From: Methylobacterium sp. Leaf104 | Lineage (GTDB): Bacteria > Pseudomonadota > Alphaproteobacteria > Rhizobiales > Beijerinckiaceae | Reading direction: 5' to 3' | Assembly (NCBI RefSeq): GCF_001422885.1 | Contig: NZ_LMMZ01000002.1 | Coordinates: forward strand, 51,550 to 115,549 | DNA length: 64,000 nucleotides | Shown here: in pieces, positions 29,771 to 39,024 of the stretch | Layout of the letters: every line of letters starts with the position of its first letter | Position numbering within the stretch: the first letter of the stretch is position 1 | Program-made: the position numbers and the translations under genes | The notes under the pieces: model-generated | Told to the model about the DNA's origin: nothing | The model's database searches: none | The model's input: only the letters and a program-made list of their open reading frames with translations

Positions 29771-30940
29771 ATGAAGACATTCGTGGTTGGCAAGAATCTC
29801 GTCGTTGGCTTGACTGCACTGCTGATGACGACCTCGGCCTACGCCCAGGGTGCCGGTCAGGCCGGCGGCAGCGAGGCCGGGGGCCGCGGCGGTTCGGCCG
29901 CGCGCAGCCAGGGCGGCACCGAGGGGAGTTCGGGCGGACGTGCCTCGGACAATGCCGGGGCCCGCGGCGAGATGGGCGGCCGGGCCGAGGCCGGCGGACG
30001 CCGCGAGGGCGGCCGCATGGAGACCGGCGGCCGCGGCGACACGGCGGCCCGGGATAGCCAGGGCCGGGAGGCTCAGAGCCGGGATTCGCAGTCCCGCAGC
30101 GCCGACCGGGGTGACCGCGACGGCGCGCGCGGCGACCGGACGACCCGCACCTCGTCCCGCGAGGACCGGGTGGGCGGCCGCGAACAGCGCGACCGCGTCT
30201 CGGTCAACACCCGCAGCGAATCCCGCAGAGAGCGGTTCGAGGGCGGACGCCGCTCCGGCCGCTTCGTCTTCATCGGCGGGCAGCGCGTGGTCTACGGCTC
30301 GCCCGAATACCGTCGCCTCGTCACCATCGAGCACCGCGGCGGCGACCGCGTGGTCGAGCGCTCGCGTCGGCGCTACGTGACCATCCGGGGTCGGCGCGTC
30401 CTCTACGGCTCGCCCCAGTATCGTCGCCTCGTCAGCATCGAGGAGACGACCACCCGCCGCCCCGGCACCCGCACCGTGGTCGTGCGCGGCCAGCGCGTGG
30501 TCTACGGCTCGCCCGAGTACCGCCGCCTGACGGTGACCGAGCGGCGGGGCGGCACCGTCGGCGCCCGCTTCGAGGAGCGCGGCTTCCGCGGGAAGGCCGT
30601 CTCGTCGCGCACCGACGAGCGGCGTGACACGCGCAACGTCCGTTCGACCGAAAGCACGTCGCGCGACGGCATCCGCAACGCCGACACGCGTCAGGGCAAC
30701 GACCGCAACCGCGCCTCGGCCGACCGGGACATGAACCGGAACCGGAGCGGTGAGGGCATCCGCAACGCGGCCGACCGCTCGGGCAGCGCCGAGCGCGGCA
30801 CCATGAACACCGGCAGCCGCACCGGCGGCGCCGAGCGCGGCATGAATGCCGGCGCGCAGGGCGGCAAGGGCGGCGGCATGGATGGCGGCGGCACGAGCGG
30901 CGGCGGAGCCGGCGGGCAGGGCGGCGCGGGCCGCAACTGA
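29771..30940 (+). CDS. secreted Arg/Gly-rich protein with three YGSPEYRRL repeats
   Basis: A 389-residue protein of unknown function with a clear signal peptide (MKTFVVGKNLVVGLTALLMT, cleavage after SAYA) and AGGAGG eight bases before the ATG. The mature N-terminal part (25-160) and C-terminal part (280-389) are low-complexity Gly/Arg/Ser/Asp sequence. Between them lie three units at about residues 163, 202 and 236 of the form IxGQRVVYGSPEYRRLV, 34-39 residues apart, with predicted short beta strands. It is very basic, so it may bind acidic surface polymers or nucleic acids. A candidate stress promoter precedes it. Confidence 0.8.
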   Translation: MKTFVVGKNLVVGLTALLMTTSAYAQGAGQAGGSEAGGRGGSAARSQGGTEGSSGGRASDNAGARGEMGGRAEAGGRREGGRMETGGRGDTAARDSQGREAQSRDSQSRSADRGDRDGARGDRTTRTSSREDRVGGREQRDRVSVNTRSESRRERFEGGRRSGRFVFIGGQRVVYGSPEYRRLVTIEHRGGDRVVERSRRRYVTIRGRRVLYGSPQYRRLVSIEETTTRRPGTRTVVVRGQRVVYGSPEYRRLTVTERRGGTVGARFEERGFRGKAVSSRTDERRDTRNVRSTESTSRDGIRNADTRQGNDRNRASADRDMNRNRSGEGIRNAADRSGSAERGTMNTGSRTGGAERGMNAGAQGGKGGGMDGGGTSGGGAGGQGGAGRN

Positions 30941-30958
30941 TCGCAGGACCTGAAAACG

Positions 30959-30988
30959 GCGTCGGGCCTTCTCGCGGAGGTCCGGCGC
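30959..30988. terminator. candidate stem-loop between convergent genes
   Basis: GCGTCGGGCC and GGTCCGGCGC form a 10-bp stem (two G-U pairs) around a 10-base loop, between the secreted protein gene and the convergent speG. There is no T tract, so it is not a classical intrinsic terminator in either direction. Confidence 0.4.
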
Positions 30989-31022
30989 CCCGATGGTTCA
31001 GGACGGGCAGCCGGTGCGGCGG

Positions 31023-31607
31023 TCAGGCCTTCAGGACCGGATCGGAGATGTCGCCCCCGCCCCGGCGGGCGAGGTAGGCCGGCTGGAACAGGCACATCCG
31101 CACCGCGTCGCGGTACTTGCCGTTGACGAAGAACTCGTCCTTCAGGATGCCCTCGGGCTGGAATCCGCAGCGCTCGTAGATCCGCACCGCGCGGGCATTG
31201 TCCTTGTCGACATGCAGGTAGAGCTTGTGGATGTTCAGGACGCTGAAGGCGTAGTCCATGGCGATGCGCGTGGCGCGCGGGGCGTAGCCCTGGCCCTGGA
31301 AGGCCGGGTGGATCGCGATCTGGAATTCGCAGCGCCGGTGCAGGTGGTTGATCTCCACGAGCTCGACGAGGCCGGCGGGCGCGCCCTCGGAATTGGCGAT
31401 GATGAAGCGCCGCTCCGTCTGGTTGTGGATGTTGCGCTCGTAGAGCTGCGCCAGTTCGGCGAAGGACTCGTAGGCCTCCTCGAACCAGTAGCGCATGATG
31501 CTGTCGTTGTTGTTGAGCTGATGCACGAACATCAGGTCCTCGCGCTCCAGCGGGCGCAGCTTCACCGGCCCGTCCGCCGCGATGGTGCGGGGCGTGAAGG
31601 TCGTCAT
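31023..31607 (-). CDS. speG: SpeG-like spermidine/polyamine N-acetyltransferase
   Basis: GNAT enzyme that acetylates spermidine and spermine with acetyl-CoA to lower free polyamine. Strong resemblance to Spe[51 protein letters not shown], the acetyl-CoA loop [13 protein letters not shown], and [20 protein letters not shown]. 194 residues, slightly longer than typical because of an N-terminal extension and a C-terminal tail. It follows argE by 13 bp on the same strand, so the two may be co-transcribed. Confidence 0.9.
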   Translation of the reverse strand: MTTFTPRTIAADGPVKLRPLEREDLMFVHQLNNNDSIMRYWFEEAYESFAELAQLYERNIHNQTERRFIIANSEGAPAGLVELVEINHLHRRCEFQIAIHPAFQGQGYAPRATRIAMDYAFSVLNIHKLYLHVDKDNARAVRIYERCGFQPEGILKDEFFVNGKYRDAVRMCLFQPAYLARRGGGDISDPVLKA

Positions 31608-31620
31608 GATCCGAAGTCCC

Positions 31621-32790
31621 TCATGGCGCCACGCATTCGGCGATGAGCCGGTCCATGAAGGCCTCTCCGGCGCGCAGCGCCGCCAGGGTGATGTACTCGT
31701 CCGGCTGGTGGGCCTGATCGATGGAGCCGGGGCCGCAGACCACGGTGGGGATGCCGGCGACCTGGAAGCGCCCGGCCTCGGTGGCGTAGGGCACCGAGAT
31801 CGTGTGGTTGCGCTCCGCCACCCGGAGCGCCAGCCGCTCGGCCGCCGAGCCGGGCTCGGGCGCGAGGCCCGGCACCGAGACCTCCTCCAGCGTCTCGATC
31901 CGCCCGTAATCGCCGTAGCGGTTGAGCCGGTCGCGCAGCACGGTGCGCACCTTGGCCTCGAACAGGGCCGGGATCTCGCCCATGTCGAGGTCGGGCAGGC
32001 CGCGGAACTCCCAGTGGAAGGTGCAGACCTTGGGCAGGATGTTGCGGGCCGTGCCGCCCGCGATGGTGCCGACATGCACGGTGGTGGCGGGCGGGTCGAA
32101 GCGCCCCGAGGCGTCGCCCCGGGCGATCATCGCGTCGGCGATCCGGTTCAGCTCCGCGACGAGGTCGGCCGCCGCCATCACGGCGTTGGCGCCGAGCATC
32201 GGCTTGGCCGAGTGCGCCTCGTGCCCGTGCACCGTGGTGAGGTAGGTGACGATGCTCTTGTGCGCATCCGCCACCTCCAGGTCGGTGGGCTCGCCGACGA
32301 TCACCGCGGCCGGGCGCGGCAGGTCGGCCCCGAAGCGCGCGATGGTGTCGGTCACGCCCAGGCAGGTGGTCTCCTCGTCGTAGGACAGGAGGATGTGGAT
32401 CGGGCGCTGGAGGTCGGCGGCGCGGAAACGCGGGATCGCCGCGAGCGCCAGGGCGCAGAAGCCCTTCATGTCGACGGCGCCGCGCCCGTAGGCGCGCCCG
32501 TCCGCCACCCGCAGGGTGAAGGGGTCGGTGCTCCAGGCCTGGCCCGTCACCGGCACCACGTCGGTATGGCCCGAGAGCACGATGCCGCCGTCGACCACCG
32601 GCCCGATGGTCGCGAACAGGGCCGCCTTGTCGCCGGTCGCGTTGGGCACCCGGACGAAGGGCACGCCGAGATCGCCGAGGGAGGCCGCCACGCTGTCGAC
32701 GAGCGCGAGATTCGATTTCGAGCTCTCGGTGTCGAAGGCCACGAGCCGCGCCAGCCAGTCGAGGGTCTCCGGGCGCGGGCCTTCGGACAT
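31621..32790 (-). CDS. argE: acetylornithine deacetylase
   Basis: Zinc metallohydrolase of the M20A group that removes the acetyl group from N-acetylornithine (or related amide). Visible blocks: [16 protein letters not shown], the metal Asp in [15 protein letters not shown], catalytic Glu pair in [11 protein letters not shown], and dimerisation motif [16 protein letters not shown]. 389 residues, normal. With argD and argF in the window it could complete a linear arginine route. The ATG at 32790 lies 4 bp after the apaG stop. Confidence 0.94.
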   Translation of the reverse strand: MSEGPRPETLDWLARLVAFDTESSKSNLALVDSVAASLGDLGVPFVRVPNATGDKAALFATIGPVVDGGIVLSGHTDVVPVTGQAWSTDPFTLRVADGRAYGRGAVDMKGFCALALAAIPRFRAADLQRPIHILLSYDEETTCLGVTDTIARFGADLPRPAAVIVGEPTDLEVADAHKSIVTYLTTVHGHEAHSAKPMLGANAVMAAADLVAELNRIADAMIARGDASGRFDPPATTVHVGTIAGGTARNILPKVCTFHWEFRGLPDLDMGEIPALFEAKVRTVLRDRLNRYGDYGRIETLEEVSVPGLAPEPGSAAERLALRVAERNHTISVPYATEAGRFQVAGIPTVVCGPGSIDQAHQPDEYITLAALRAGEAFMDRLIAECVAP

Positions 32791-32794
32791 GATC

Positions 32795-33187
32795 CTAGTG
32801 CACGCTGCGGCGGACGTGGGGCGAATCGAGGGAGAAGGCCGGGATCTCCGCCTCGAAGCTCTCGCCGCCATGGGTCGCCATGGTGTAGCTGCCGGCCATC
32901 AGGCCATCCGGCGTGGTGAGGGGGCATCCGCTCGTGTAGCTGAACGATTCGCCCGGCTCGAGCACCGGCTGCTTGCCGACGACGCCGGCGCCGCGGACCT
33001 CCTGGGTCTCGCCGCGCCCGTCGACGATGCGCCAGTGGCGGGAGCGCAGCTGCACCTGCTCGGGACCGTTGTTCACGATCTCGACCGTGTAGGCGAAGAA
33101 GTAGCGGCTCTCGGCCGGCGACGATTCTTCCTCGACGAAGCGTGGCATCACGGTCACGCTGATTCCGCGCGTCTGAGCCTTGTACAT
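32795..33187 (-). CDS. apaG: ApaG protein
   Basis: Small fibronectin-III-fold protein (130 residues) linked to Co2+ efflux and diadenosine-tetraphosphate metabolism in other bacteria; exact role unsettled. Typical sequence: MYKAQTRGISVTVMPRFVEE, RYFFAYTVEIVNNG, LRSRHWRIVDGRGETQEV and GEsF-type YTSGCPLTTP. Two in-frame ATGs occur; AGGGAGG lies nine bases before the one at 33187 and only one base before the one at 33196, which decides for 33187. Confidence 0.96.
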   Translation of the reverse strand: MYKAQTRGISVTVMPRFVEEESSPAESRYFFAYTVEIVNNGPEQVQLRSRHWRIVDGRGETQEVRGAGVVGKQPVLEPGESFSYTSGCPLTTPDGLMAGSYTMATHGGESFEAEIPAFSLDSPHVRRSVH

Positions 33188-33343
33188 CCCCGTCATGCCT
33201 CCCTGGCCGGACCTGAACCCCGAGCGCGCTGCGTTCGCGACAAGCACAGGGCGTCGTGGTACGGCCCTCGCAAAACCGCGTCAATCGCGGCGAATGCGGG
33301 GGCGCCCGCGCAAGATCCCGCGCAAGATCGAGGTCCGTGTCCC

Positions 33344-33763
33344 GTGGTCGAGGAGACCGTTTCGCGCCCGCGCGTCCCGTCGGCCGGCCGGGCGCTCCTC
33401 GGCAGCCTCGCCCTCGCGGGGCTGACCGGCGCCTTCGCCTGGGCGGCGCCCGAGCGCAACGGCTGGGCCGCCCTGGCGCTCGCCGTGGCGCTGGTCCTCG
33501 ACGGCCTGGCCCAGGCGGCGGGGGCCTGGCTGTCCCGGCGCGGGGGAGGCCCGCCCCGGATCGCCGGCCTGCCCTCCCTGGTGCTGGCCTTCGGACCGGC
33601 CGCCGGCCTCGGCGCGGCCCTGTTCGCGGTCGCCCTGGCGCTCTGGCCCGCAGGCTTCCCGATCCTGGCCAGCGCCCTTGCGGGGCTGATCGCCATGGGC
33701 GCCATCGCGCGCCTCGTCCTGGCCTGGATCGTCCTGCGGATCGACCCGGACGCGGAGGCTTAA
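33344..33763 (+). CDS. small hydrophobic membrane protein
   Basis: A 139-residue protein with about four membrane helices (LLGSLALAGLTGAFAWAAP, AALALAVALVLDGLAQAAGA, VLAFGPAAGLGAALFAVALA and ASALAGLIAMGAIARLVLAW). No motif recognised. GTG 33344 is the most plausible start (VVEETVSRPRVP); it is divergent from apaG. Coding bias agrees with a real gene, but the start is uncertain. Confidence 0.6.
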   Translation: MVEETVSRPRVPSAGRALLGSLALAGLTGAFAWAAPERNGWAALALAVALVLDGLAQAAGAWLSRRGGGPPRIAGLPSLVLAFGPAAGLGAALFAVALALWPAGFPILASALAGLIAMGAIARLVLAWIVLRIDPDAEA

Positions 33764-33864
33764 CCGGACCTTAGGCGATCCGGCCGCATTTCGTGCAGAA
33801 TGCGGCGTTCCCGCCCCGGCCGTGCCGGGGTGGTGCCCGAGGGACGAGCGGGTGGTGCGAACGG

Positions 33865-34971
33865 ATGCCGGACGCGATGCAGGATGAGGCGGCGGGCCGC
33901 CGGCACGGGATTTGGGCCGCGGGCGGGATCGAGGCCCTGACGCGCGCGGGCGCGATCCGGCCGGACACGCCCTACGCGCCGGACCAGATCCAGCCCGCGA
34001 GCCTCGACCTGCGCCTCGGCGCCCGGGTGTTCCGCGTGCGCACCAGCTTCCTGCCCGGCACCCGCACGGTCTCCGCCTGCATCGAGGCCTTCGCGCTGCA
34101 CGAGATGGACCTGCGGAACGGGGCCGTGCTCGAGACCGGCTGCGTCTACATCGCCGAGCTGCAGGAGCACCTCGCCCTACCGGGCGACCTCGCCGCCAGC
34201 GCCAACCCGAAGAGCTCGACCGGGCGCATCGACGTCTTCACCCGCGTCATCACCGACCGGGGGGCCGCCTTCGACCAGGTCGAGGCCGGCTATCACGGGC
34301 CGCTCTATGCCGAGATCTCGCCCCGCACCTTCCCGGTGAAGGTCCGGACCGGCTCGCGCCTGTCGCAGATCCGCTTCCGGCGCGGCGAGCCCCGCCTCAC
34401 CGATACCGAGCTCGCGGCCCTGCACGCGGCCTCGCCCCTCGTCGACGCCCCGAACCCGACCTTCCAGGGCGGCATCGGAGTCTCCATCGACCTCGCGGGC
34501 TTCTCCGGCCTCATCGGCTACCGCGCCCGGCGCCATACCGGCCTCGTCGACGTCGACGCGCCCGGCGCCCACCGGGCGGCGGATTTCTGGGAGCCGCTGC
34601 ACGCCGACCCGTCGCGGGCGCTGATCCTCGATCCCGGCCAGTTCTACATCCTGGCCTCGAAGGAGGCGGTGCAGGTGCCGCCCGACTTCGCCGCCGAGAT
34701 GGTGCCGTTCGACCCCCTGGTGGGCGAGTTCCGGGTCCACTACGCGGGCTTCTTCGATCCGGGCTTCGGCTTCGCCGCCGCCGGAGGTGCGGGGGCCCGC
34801 GCCGTCCTCGAAGTGCGCTCGCGCGACGTGCCGTTCCTGCTCGAGGACGGCCAGATCGTCGGCCGCCTCGTCTACGAGCGCATGGCCGAGCGTCCCGCCA
34901 CCCTGTACGGGGCGGGCGCCGGCTCGAACTACCAGGCCCAGGGGCTGAAGCTCTCCAAGCACTTCGCCTGA
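33865..34971 (+). CDS. dcd: dCTP deaminase, long two-domain type
   Basis: Deaminates dCTP to dUTP for thymidylate synthesis. This 368-residue form has two dUTPase-fold DCD domains in tandem, as typical for many alphaproteobacteria: first domain with QIQPASLDLRLGARVFRV and NPKSSTGRIDVFTRVITD, second with ILDPGQFYILASKEAVQVP, MVPFDPLVGEFRVHYAGFFD and a QIVGRLVYERMAERP block. The ATG at 33865 fits the family; another ATG is at 33877. The gene stands alone. Confidence 0.93.
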   Translation: MPDAMQDEAAGRRHGIWAAGGIEALTRAGAIRPDTPYAPDQIQPASLDLRLGARVFRVRTSFLPGTRTVSACIEAFALHEMDLRNGAVLETGCVYIAELQEHLALPGDLAASANPKSSTGRIDVFTRVITDRGAAFDQVEAGYHGPLYAEISPRTFPVKVRTGSRLSQIRFRRGEPRLTDTELAALHAASPLVDAPNPTFQGGIGVSIDLAGFSGLIGYRARRHTGLVDVDAPGAHRAADFWEPLHADPSRALILDPGQFYILASKEAVQVPPDFAAEMVPFDPLVGEFRVHYAGFFDPGFGFAAAGGAGARAVLEVRSRDVPFLLEDGQIVGRLVYERMAERPATLYGAGAGSNYQAQGLKLSKHFA

Positions 34972-35026
34972 GATAGCACTTCGCCCGACGGGGCGGGTGC
35001 CGGGCTCGTCCGCCCTCGCTGGGCGC

Positions 35027-36112
35027 TCAGGCGATTCGCAGGACCCAGATCAGGGACAGGCTGACGACCAGCAGGACGACGAGGGAGCCGGTCACCGCCA
35101 GGGTGACCCGGCCGCCGACCCGGGCGAGCACCCGCACGTCGACGCCGAGGCCCAGCGCCGCCATCGACACCACGGTGAGGAGGCCCGCGAGGCGCGTCAC
35201 CGGCTGGGAGGCCGCGTCCGGGACGAGCCCGAGCGAGCGCAGGGTCGCGAGCGCCAGGAAGCCCAGGATGAACCAGGGTACGATCTTGAAGAAGCCGAGC
35301 CGACCGGGCCGGCCCTTGGACGAGGCGCCTTCCGCCGGCAGGTGCGGCGCGATGAACGAGAAGGCCACCACCACGGGCCCGAGCATCAGGACGCGCACGA
35401 GCTTGACCAGGGTGCCGACCTGGGTCGCCAGGATGCCGACCGGCACCGTGGCGGCGAGCACCTGCGGCACCGCGTAGACGGTGAGGCCCGCCAGCGTGCC
35501 GTACTGGTGCTCGGACAGGCCGACCAGGGGGATGAACAGGGGCAGGCCCAAGACCATCAGCACGCCGAGCACTGCCGTGAAGGCGATGGCGGCCACCACG
35601 TCCTTGCTGTCGGCCCCGATCACCGGCGCCACCGCGGCGATGGCGGAGTTGCCGCAGATGGCGTTGCCGCAGGCCACCAGGATCGCCATGCGGGGCGGCA
35701 GGCCGAGGACCCGGCAGATGGCGTAGCTGGCCACGATCGCCAGCACCACCGTGGCGACGATGCCGACGAGGAGGCTCGTGCCGGAGGCCACGATGGCCCC
35801 GAGGCTGATCGAGGCGCCGAGCAGGGTGACGGCGAGCTCGAGCACCTGCTTGGCCGAGAACGCGATCCCGGCCCGGTAGCGCTCGCCCGGGCTCCACAGG
35901 GTGCGCAGGGCGATCCCCAGCAGGATCGCGATGACCAGGGCCTCGACGTAGGGATGGCCCGTGGCGCGCTCCTCCAGGGCCTGCACGGCCAGGGCCGCCG
36001 CCGTGACGGCGAGGCAGACGAGGAGGCCGGGCAGGAGCGAGGCGATCCGGCCGCTGGCGGCCCCCGGCCGCCCCGCCCCGGTCGGGGCCGTCGTCACGCT
36101 CTTGGTGCTCAT
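35027..36112 (-). CDS. YeiH/UPF0324 family membrane protein (putative sulfur-anion exporter)
   Basis: A 361-residue inner-membrane protein with about ten helices of the YeiH (UPF0324) family, some of whose members are proposed sulfate/sulfite exporters. Family blocks include GxAFSAKQVLELAVTLLGAS, ILVACGNAICGNSAIAAVAPV and TVYAVPQVLAATVP. AAAGG precedes the ATG by six bases. Its position beside sorAB and the sulfolactate genes suggests export of sulfate or sulfite made by that pathway; this is inference. Confidence 0.85.
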   Translation of the reverse strand: MSTKSVTTAPTGAGRPGAASGRIASLLPGLLVCLAVTAAALAVQALEERATGHPYVEALVIAILLGIALRTLWSPGERYRAGIAFSAKQVLELAVTLLGASISLGAIVASGTSLLVGIVATVVLAIVASYAICRVLGLPPRMAILVACGNAICGNSAIAAVAPVIGADSKDVVAAIAFTAVLGVLMVLGLPLFIPLVGLSEHQYGTLAGLTVYAVPQVLAATVPVGILATQVGTLVKLVRVLMLGPVVVAFSFIAPHLPAEGASSKGRPGRLGFFKIVPWFILGFLALATLRSLGLVPDAASQPVTRLAGLLTVVSMAALGLGVDVRVLARVGGRVTLAVTGSLVVLLVVSLSLIWVLRIA

Positions 36113-36246
36113 GCTGCCTTTCCGCGAGGCAATCGGAAGGAAATTCTGCCCCGGGCTCGGCTGCGAGAACAATGCTCTCCCCGGGTGAAAATCTTCGCAA
36201 AACCCATCCATTGATCGGACAGGGTCGAAGCGCGACATTCACCCCC

Positions 36247-36489
36247 ATGAGCAACCGGTCCGACAACGCGGCGATGGCCTACGATCCCTTCGGCGAACCT
36301 GTCGAGATCGCCTGCCAGGGTACGGCCAGCGCGGGCGACCGCCGGGCGCGCAACGTCGCCGTGGTCGGCTTCTGGCTGGTCGCCGCCGTCCTGACGGCGA
36401 GCCGCGTCTACTTGGCCGACGAGCCGGTGGCGCAGATGGTCGCGAACGCTCATGCGCAGGTTGCCGCCTTCATCACCGCCATCCTGTAG
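36247..36489 (+). CDS. small single-pass membrane protein
   Basis: An 80-residue protein starting MSNRSDNAAMAYDPFGEP, with one membrane helix (NVAVVGFWLVAAVLTASRVY) and a short C-terminal part. No known family. It is divergent from the YeiH-type exporter gene and convergent with sorB. An in-frame ATG at 36172 would add 25 atypical residues. Confidence 0.55.
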   Translation: MSNRSDNAAMAYDPFGEPVEIACQGTASAGDRRARNVAVVGFWLVAAVLTASRVYLADEPVAQMVANAHAQVAAFITAIL

Positions 36490-36519
36490 GACGACCCCGC
36501 CGTCGGGCAATTCGGACGC

Positions 36520-36864
36520 CTAGTACGCCGCCGCGAGGTATTCGGCGATGGCCTTGCCGTCGGCCTCGCTGACCGGCGCGTGATAGACCTTGCGCATCTT
36601 CGTCACCTCGCTGGTCCAGAAGGCCGCCCCCTTCCCCGGCGGCTGCATCGCAATGTAGTCGACCGAGTGGCAGCTCCGGCAATTGGCCTCGGCCGCCGCG
36701 AGGCCGGCCTCATGGCCGGAGGCCGGGCGCAGCTGCGCGGTCGGCTCCGGCAAATCGTAGCTCCGGGGCGCGGCGGCGGCGGGAAGGGCGGCCCAGGGTC
36801 CGGCCAAGGATCCGGCCATGAGGCTGGTGGCGGCCAGCGCCGCCGCGAGCGGGCGAAAGGTCAT
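36520..36864 (-). CDS. sorB: periplasmic c-type cytochrome, sulfite dehydrogenase small subunit
   Basis: A 114-residue periplasmic monohaem cytochrome c. It has a signal peptide (MTFRPLAAALAATSLMAGSL, cleavage near PAAAA), haem motif CRSCH, and a C-terminal methionine-containing region (TKMRKVYHAPVSEADGKAIAEYLA). It accepts electrons from the molybdenum subunit encoded just upstream. An earlier ATG at 36891 overlaps the sorA stop, but AGGAGAG lies just before the ATG at 36864, which gives a proper signal peptide; I chose that one. Confidence 0.88.
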   Translation of the reverse strand: MTFRPLAAALAATSLMAGSLAGPWAALPAAAAPRSYDLPEPTAQLRPASGHEAGLAAAEANCRSCHSVDYIAMQPPGKGAAFWTSEVTKMRKVYHAPVSEADGKAIAEYLAAAY

Positions 36865-36887
36865 CCGGTCTCTCCTCTTGCCCATCC

Positions 36888-38102
36888 TCATGCCGCCTGC
36901 ACCCGGACGGTCTCGACCACGTTGCGCATGTAGCCCGGCGGATTCCAGCGCGGCTCCATCGGCTGGGTCGCGCCGTCGTTGCCGGTCGCCCGGACCCGGA
37001 GCGCGTGCGCACCGGCGGGGAGGTCGACCGACAGGGTCCAGGGCCGGAACGAATAGCGCCCGAGATCGGGACCGAGGCTCGCCTCGGTCCAGGTCCGCCC
37101 GTCATCGGTGGAGAGCGCCACCGCGCGAATGCCCGAGCCGCCGTCGAAGGCGATGCCGCGCAGGGCCGTCCGCCCGGCCGGGATCGCGGCGCCGTCGGCG
37201 AGGTTGGTGACGAAGGAGCGGATGGTGAAGCGATTGATCGGCACGGTGGCCTTGGGGGCCTGGCCGGGCTCGACGCAGGCGCAGGCGTTGTCGGGAATGC
37301 GGTAGGCCGACGCCATCCAGAAGCCCTCATAGGGCTTGTCCGTCACCGTGATCGCGTTGAGGTGCTTGACCCAGTAGGTGCCGTAGAAGCCCGGCACCAC
37401 GAGGCGCAGGGGATAGCCGTTGAGCCAGGGCAGGTCCTCCCCGTTCATGGCCCAGGCCAGCATCACCTCGCCGTCGCGAGCGTGGTCGATGCCGAGCGCC
37501 TTGGCGAAGTCCGGGGTCTCCGGGAGGACCGGACCGTCGAGGCCCTCGAAGACGACCTGCACGGCGCCGGCCTTCACCCCCGCCCGGTCGAGCACGGCCT
37601 TCAGGGGCACCCCGGTCCAGCGGGCGTTGCCCATGGCGCCGTTGGCGAGCTGCCCGCCGGCGACGCGGGGCGCGACGAAGCCGCGCGAATTGCCCGAGCA
37701 CTGGTTGACCGCGACGATCTCGGCCCCCGGCATCGCCTTCAGCTCGGCCAGCGACAGCGCGACGGGCCCGTCGACATGCCCCGACACCGTCAGGCGGAAG
37801 CTTTCGGGGTCGATGGCGGTCGGGATGTCGGCGAGGTGGTAGCGGACGAAGAAGGCGTCGTTCGGCGTGATCACGGCCTCGTCGAACACCCCGAAGGGCG
37901 TCTCCAGCTGCGGCGGCCGCGCCGTCATCTGCAGGAGCGGGCGCTTGCCCGGATAGGCCACGAGGGGGCGCTCGCCGTTGCCGAACGGCAAGGTGACGGC
38001 CTCGCCGGCCCGGGCTGCGAAGGCCGCGAAGGGCGCGAGGGCCGCGCCGAGCAGCCCGGCCCCGGCCTGCCCCAGGAGCGTTCGGCGATCGGTCTCGGTC
38101 AT
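36888..38102 (-). CDS. sorA: sulfite dehydrogenase molybdenum subunit (SorA-like)
   Basis: Periplasmic molybdopterin enzyme oxidising sulfite to sulfate and passing electrons to SorB. The 404-residue precursor has a twin-arginine type leader (TDRRTLLGQAGAGLLG). The sulfite-oxidase fold shows the Mo-ligand Cys in VNQCSGNSRGF (C135), LPWLNGYPLRLVVPGFYG and the C-terminal dimerisation domain ending in RWNPPGYMRNVVE. It lies 38 bp after a GntR gene in the same leftward array as the sulfite-releasing suyAB genes, so it probably detoxifies sulfite from sulfolactate and conserves electrons. Confidence 0.9.
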   Translation of the reverse strand: MTETDRRTLLGQAGAGLLGAALAPFAAFAARAGEAVTLPFGNGERPLVAYPGKRPLLQMTARPPQLETPFGVFDEAVITPNDAFFVRYHLADIPTAIDPESFRLTVSGHVDGPVALSLAELKAMPGAEIVAVNQCSGNSRGFVAPRVAGGQLANGAMGNARWTGVPLKAVLDRAGVKAGAVQVVFEGLDGPVLPETPDFAKALGIDHARDGEVMLAWAMNGEDLPWLNGYPLRLVVPGFYGTYWVKHLNAITVTDKPYEGFWMASAYRIPDNACACVEPGQAPKATVPINRFTIRSFVTNLADGAAIPAGRTALRGIAFDGGSGIRAVALSTDDGRTWTEASLGPDLGRYSFRPWTLSVDLPAGAHALRVRATGNDGATQPMEPRWNPPGYMRNVVETVRVQAA

Positions 38103-38140
38103 TCCGGCATCTCCCCGTCCGGCTGAAGGCGTCCGCGCGG

Positions 38141-38869
38141 TCATCGCAGGACGGAGGCGTAGTGGATGTCCTCGGTGAGGCAGGTCGACAGGCGCCACTC
38201 CACCGGCCGGTCCTCGAGGTCGACGGCGACGCGGTCGACCTCGAGGACCGGGATGCCCGCCGGCACACCCAGCAGGGAGGCCCGGTCGGGGGCGAGCGCG
38301 ATGGCCTTCAGGCGCTCGTGCGCGGTGGCGATCGTGATGCCGAACCGGGTCGCGTAGAGGCTGTAGAGCGTGTTCGGGAGCTCCATCGCCGCCAGGCCGG
38401 GGAACAGGCTCGACGGCACGGCGATGGTCTCCACGAGGCAGACCCGCCCGTCGAGGGCGCGCACCCGCTCCAGGCGCACCACCCGGGCATTGCGCAGGAG
38501 GGCGAGGCGGTCGCGCTCGTCGAGGGTGGCCGCGGCCTCCGCGATCGAGACGACGCGGCTCGTCGGGATGCCGGCCACCGCCCCGTCGGGGCGCAGCTTG
38601 AAGAAGCGGAAGACGCTCTGCTTGTCGTCGTGCTCGGCCACGAAGGTGCCGCGCCCCTGGCGGCGCACCAGCAGGCTGTCGGCGGTCAGCGCGTCGAGGG
38701 CCTTGCGGACCGTGCCCTGGCTGACGCCGAGCTCGGCCGCCAGCACGCCCTCGCTGGGCAGGATCTGGCCCGGCTGCCAGACCGCATCGGCGAGGCGGCG
38801 CAGGAGCGTGTCGTAGACCTGCCGATAGAGGGGCCGGAAACCCACCGCATTCCCACCTGTGCGTTCCAT
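38141..38869 (-). CDS. GntR/HutC-family regulator (UTRA domain)
   Basis: A 242-residue transcription regulator: winged-helix DNA-binding domain (about 12-78, with LPSEGVLAAELGVSQGTVRKALDAL-type recognition) and a UTRA effector domain (about 95-238, LLRNARVVRLERVRALDG, VAVDLEDRPVEWRLSTC). It sits between the sulfolactate dehydrogenase genes and sorAB, so it is the obvious candidate to sense sulfolactate or an intermediate and to bind the paired palindromes at 44232 and 44383. Neither link is demonstrated. Confidence 0.9.
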   Translation of the reverse strand: MERTGGNAVGFRPLYRQVYDTLLRRLADAVWQPGQILPSEGVLAAELGVSQGTVRKALDALTADSLLVRRQGRGTFVAEHDDKQSVFRFFKLRPDGAVAGIPTSRVVSIAEAAATLDERDRLALLRNARVVRLERVRALDGRVCLVETIAVPSSLFPGLAAMELPNTLYSLYATRFGITIATAHERLKAIALAPDRASLLGVPAGIPVLEVDRVAVDLEDRPVEWRLSTCLTEDIHYASVLR

Positions 38870-39024
38870 GTCGGTGCGCCGCTGCTCCCCGGGCGTGGGA
38901 GGAGGAAAGGAGAGGTTTCCCAGCACGGTGTCCCGTCCTTCGTTAAGGCCGAGGCCCGCTCCGGGCAATCGGTCGATCCGCAGGGCCGGCGGCCGGGGGC
39001 GGGTTCCGCCCGGGAGGTCGGCCT

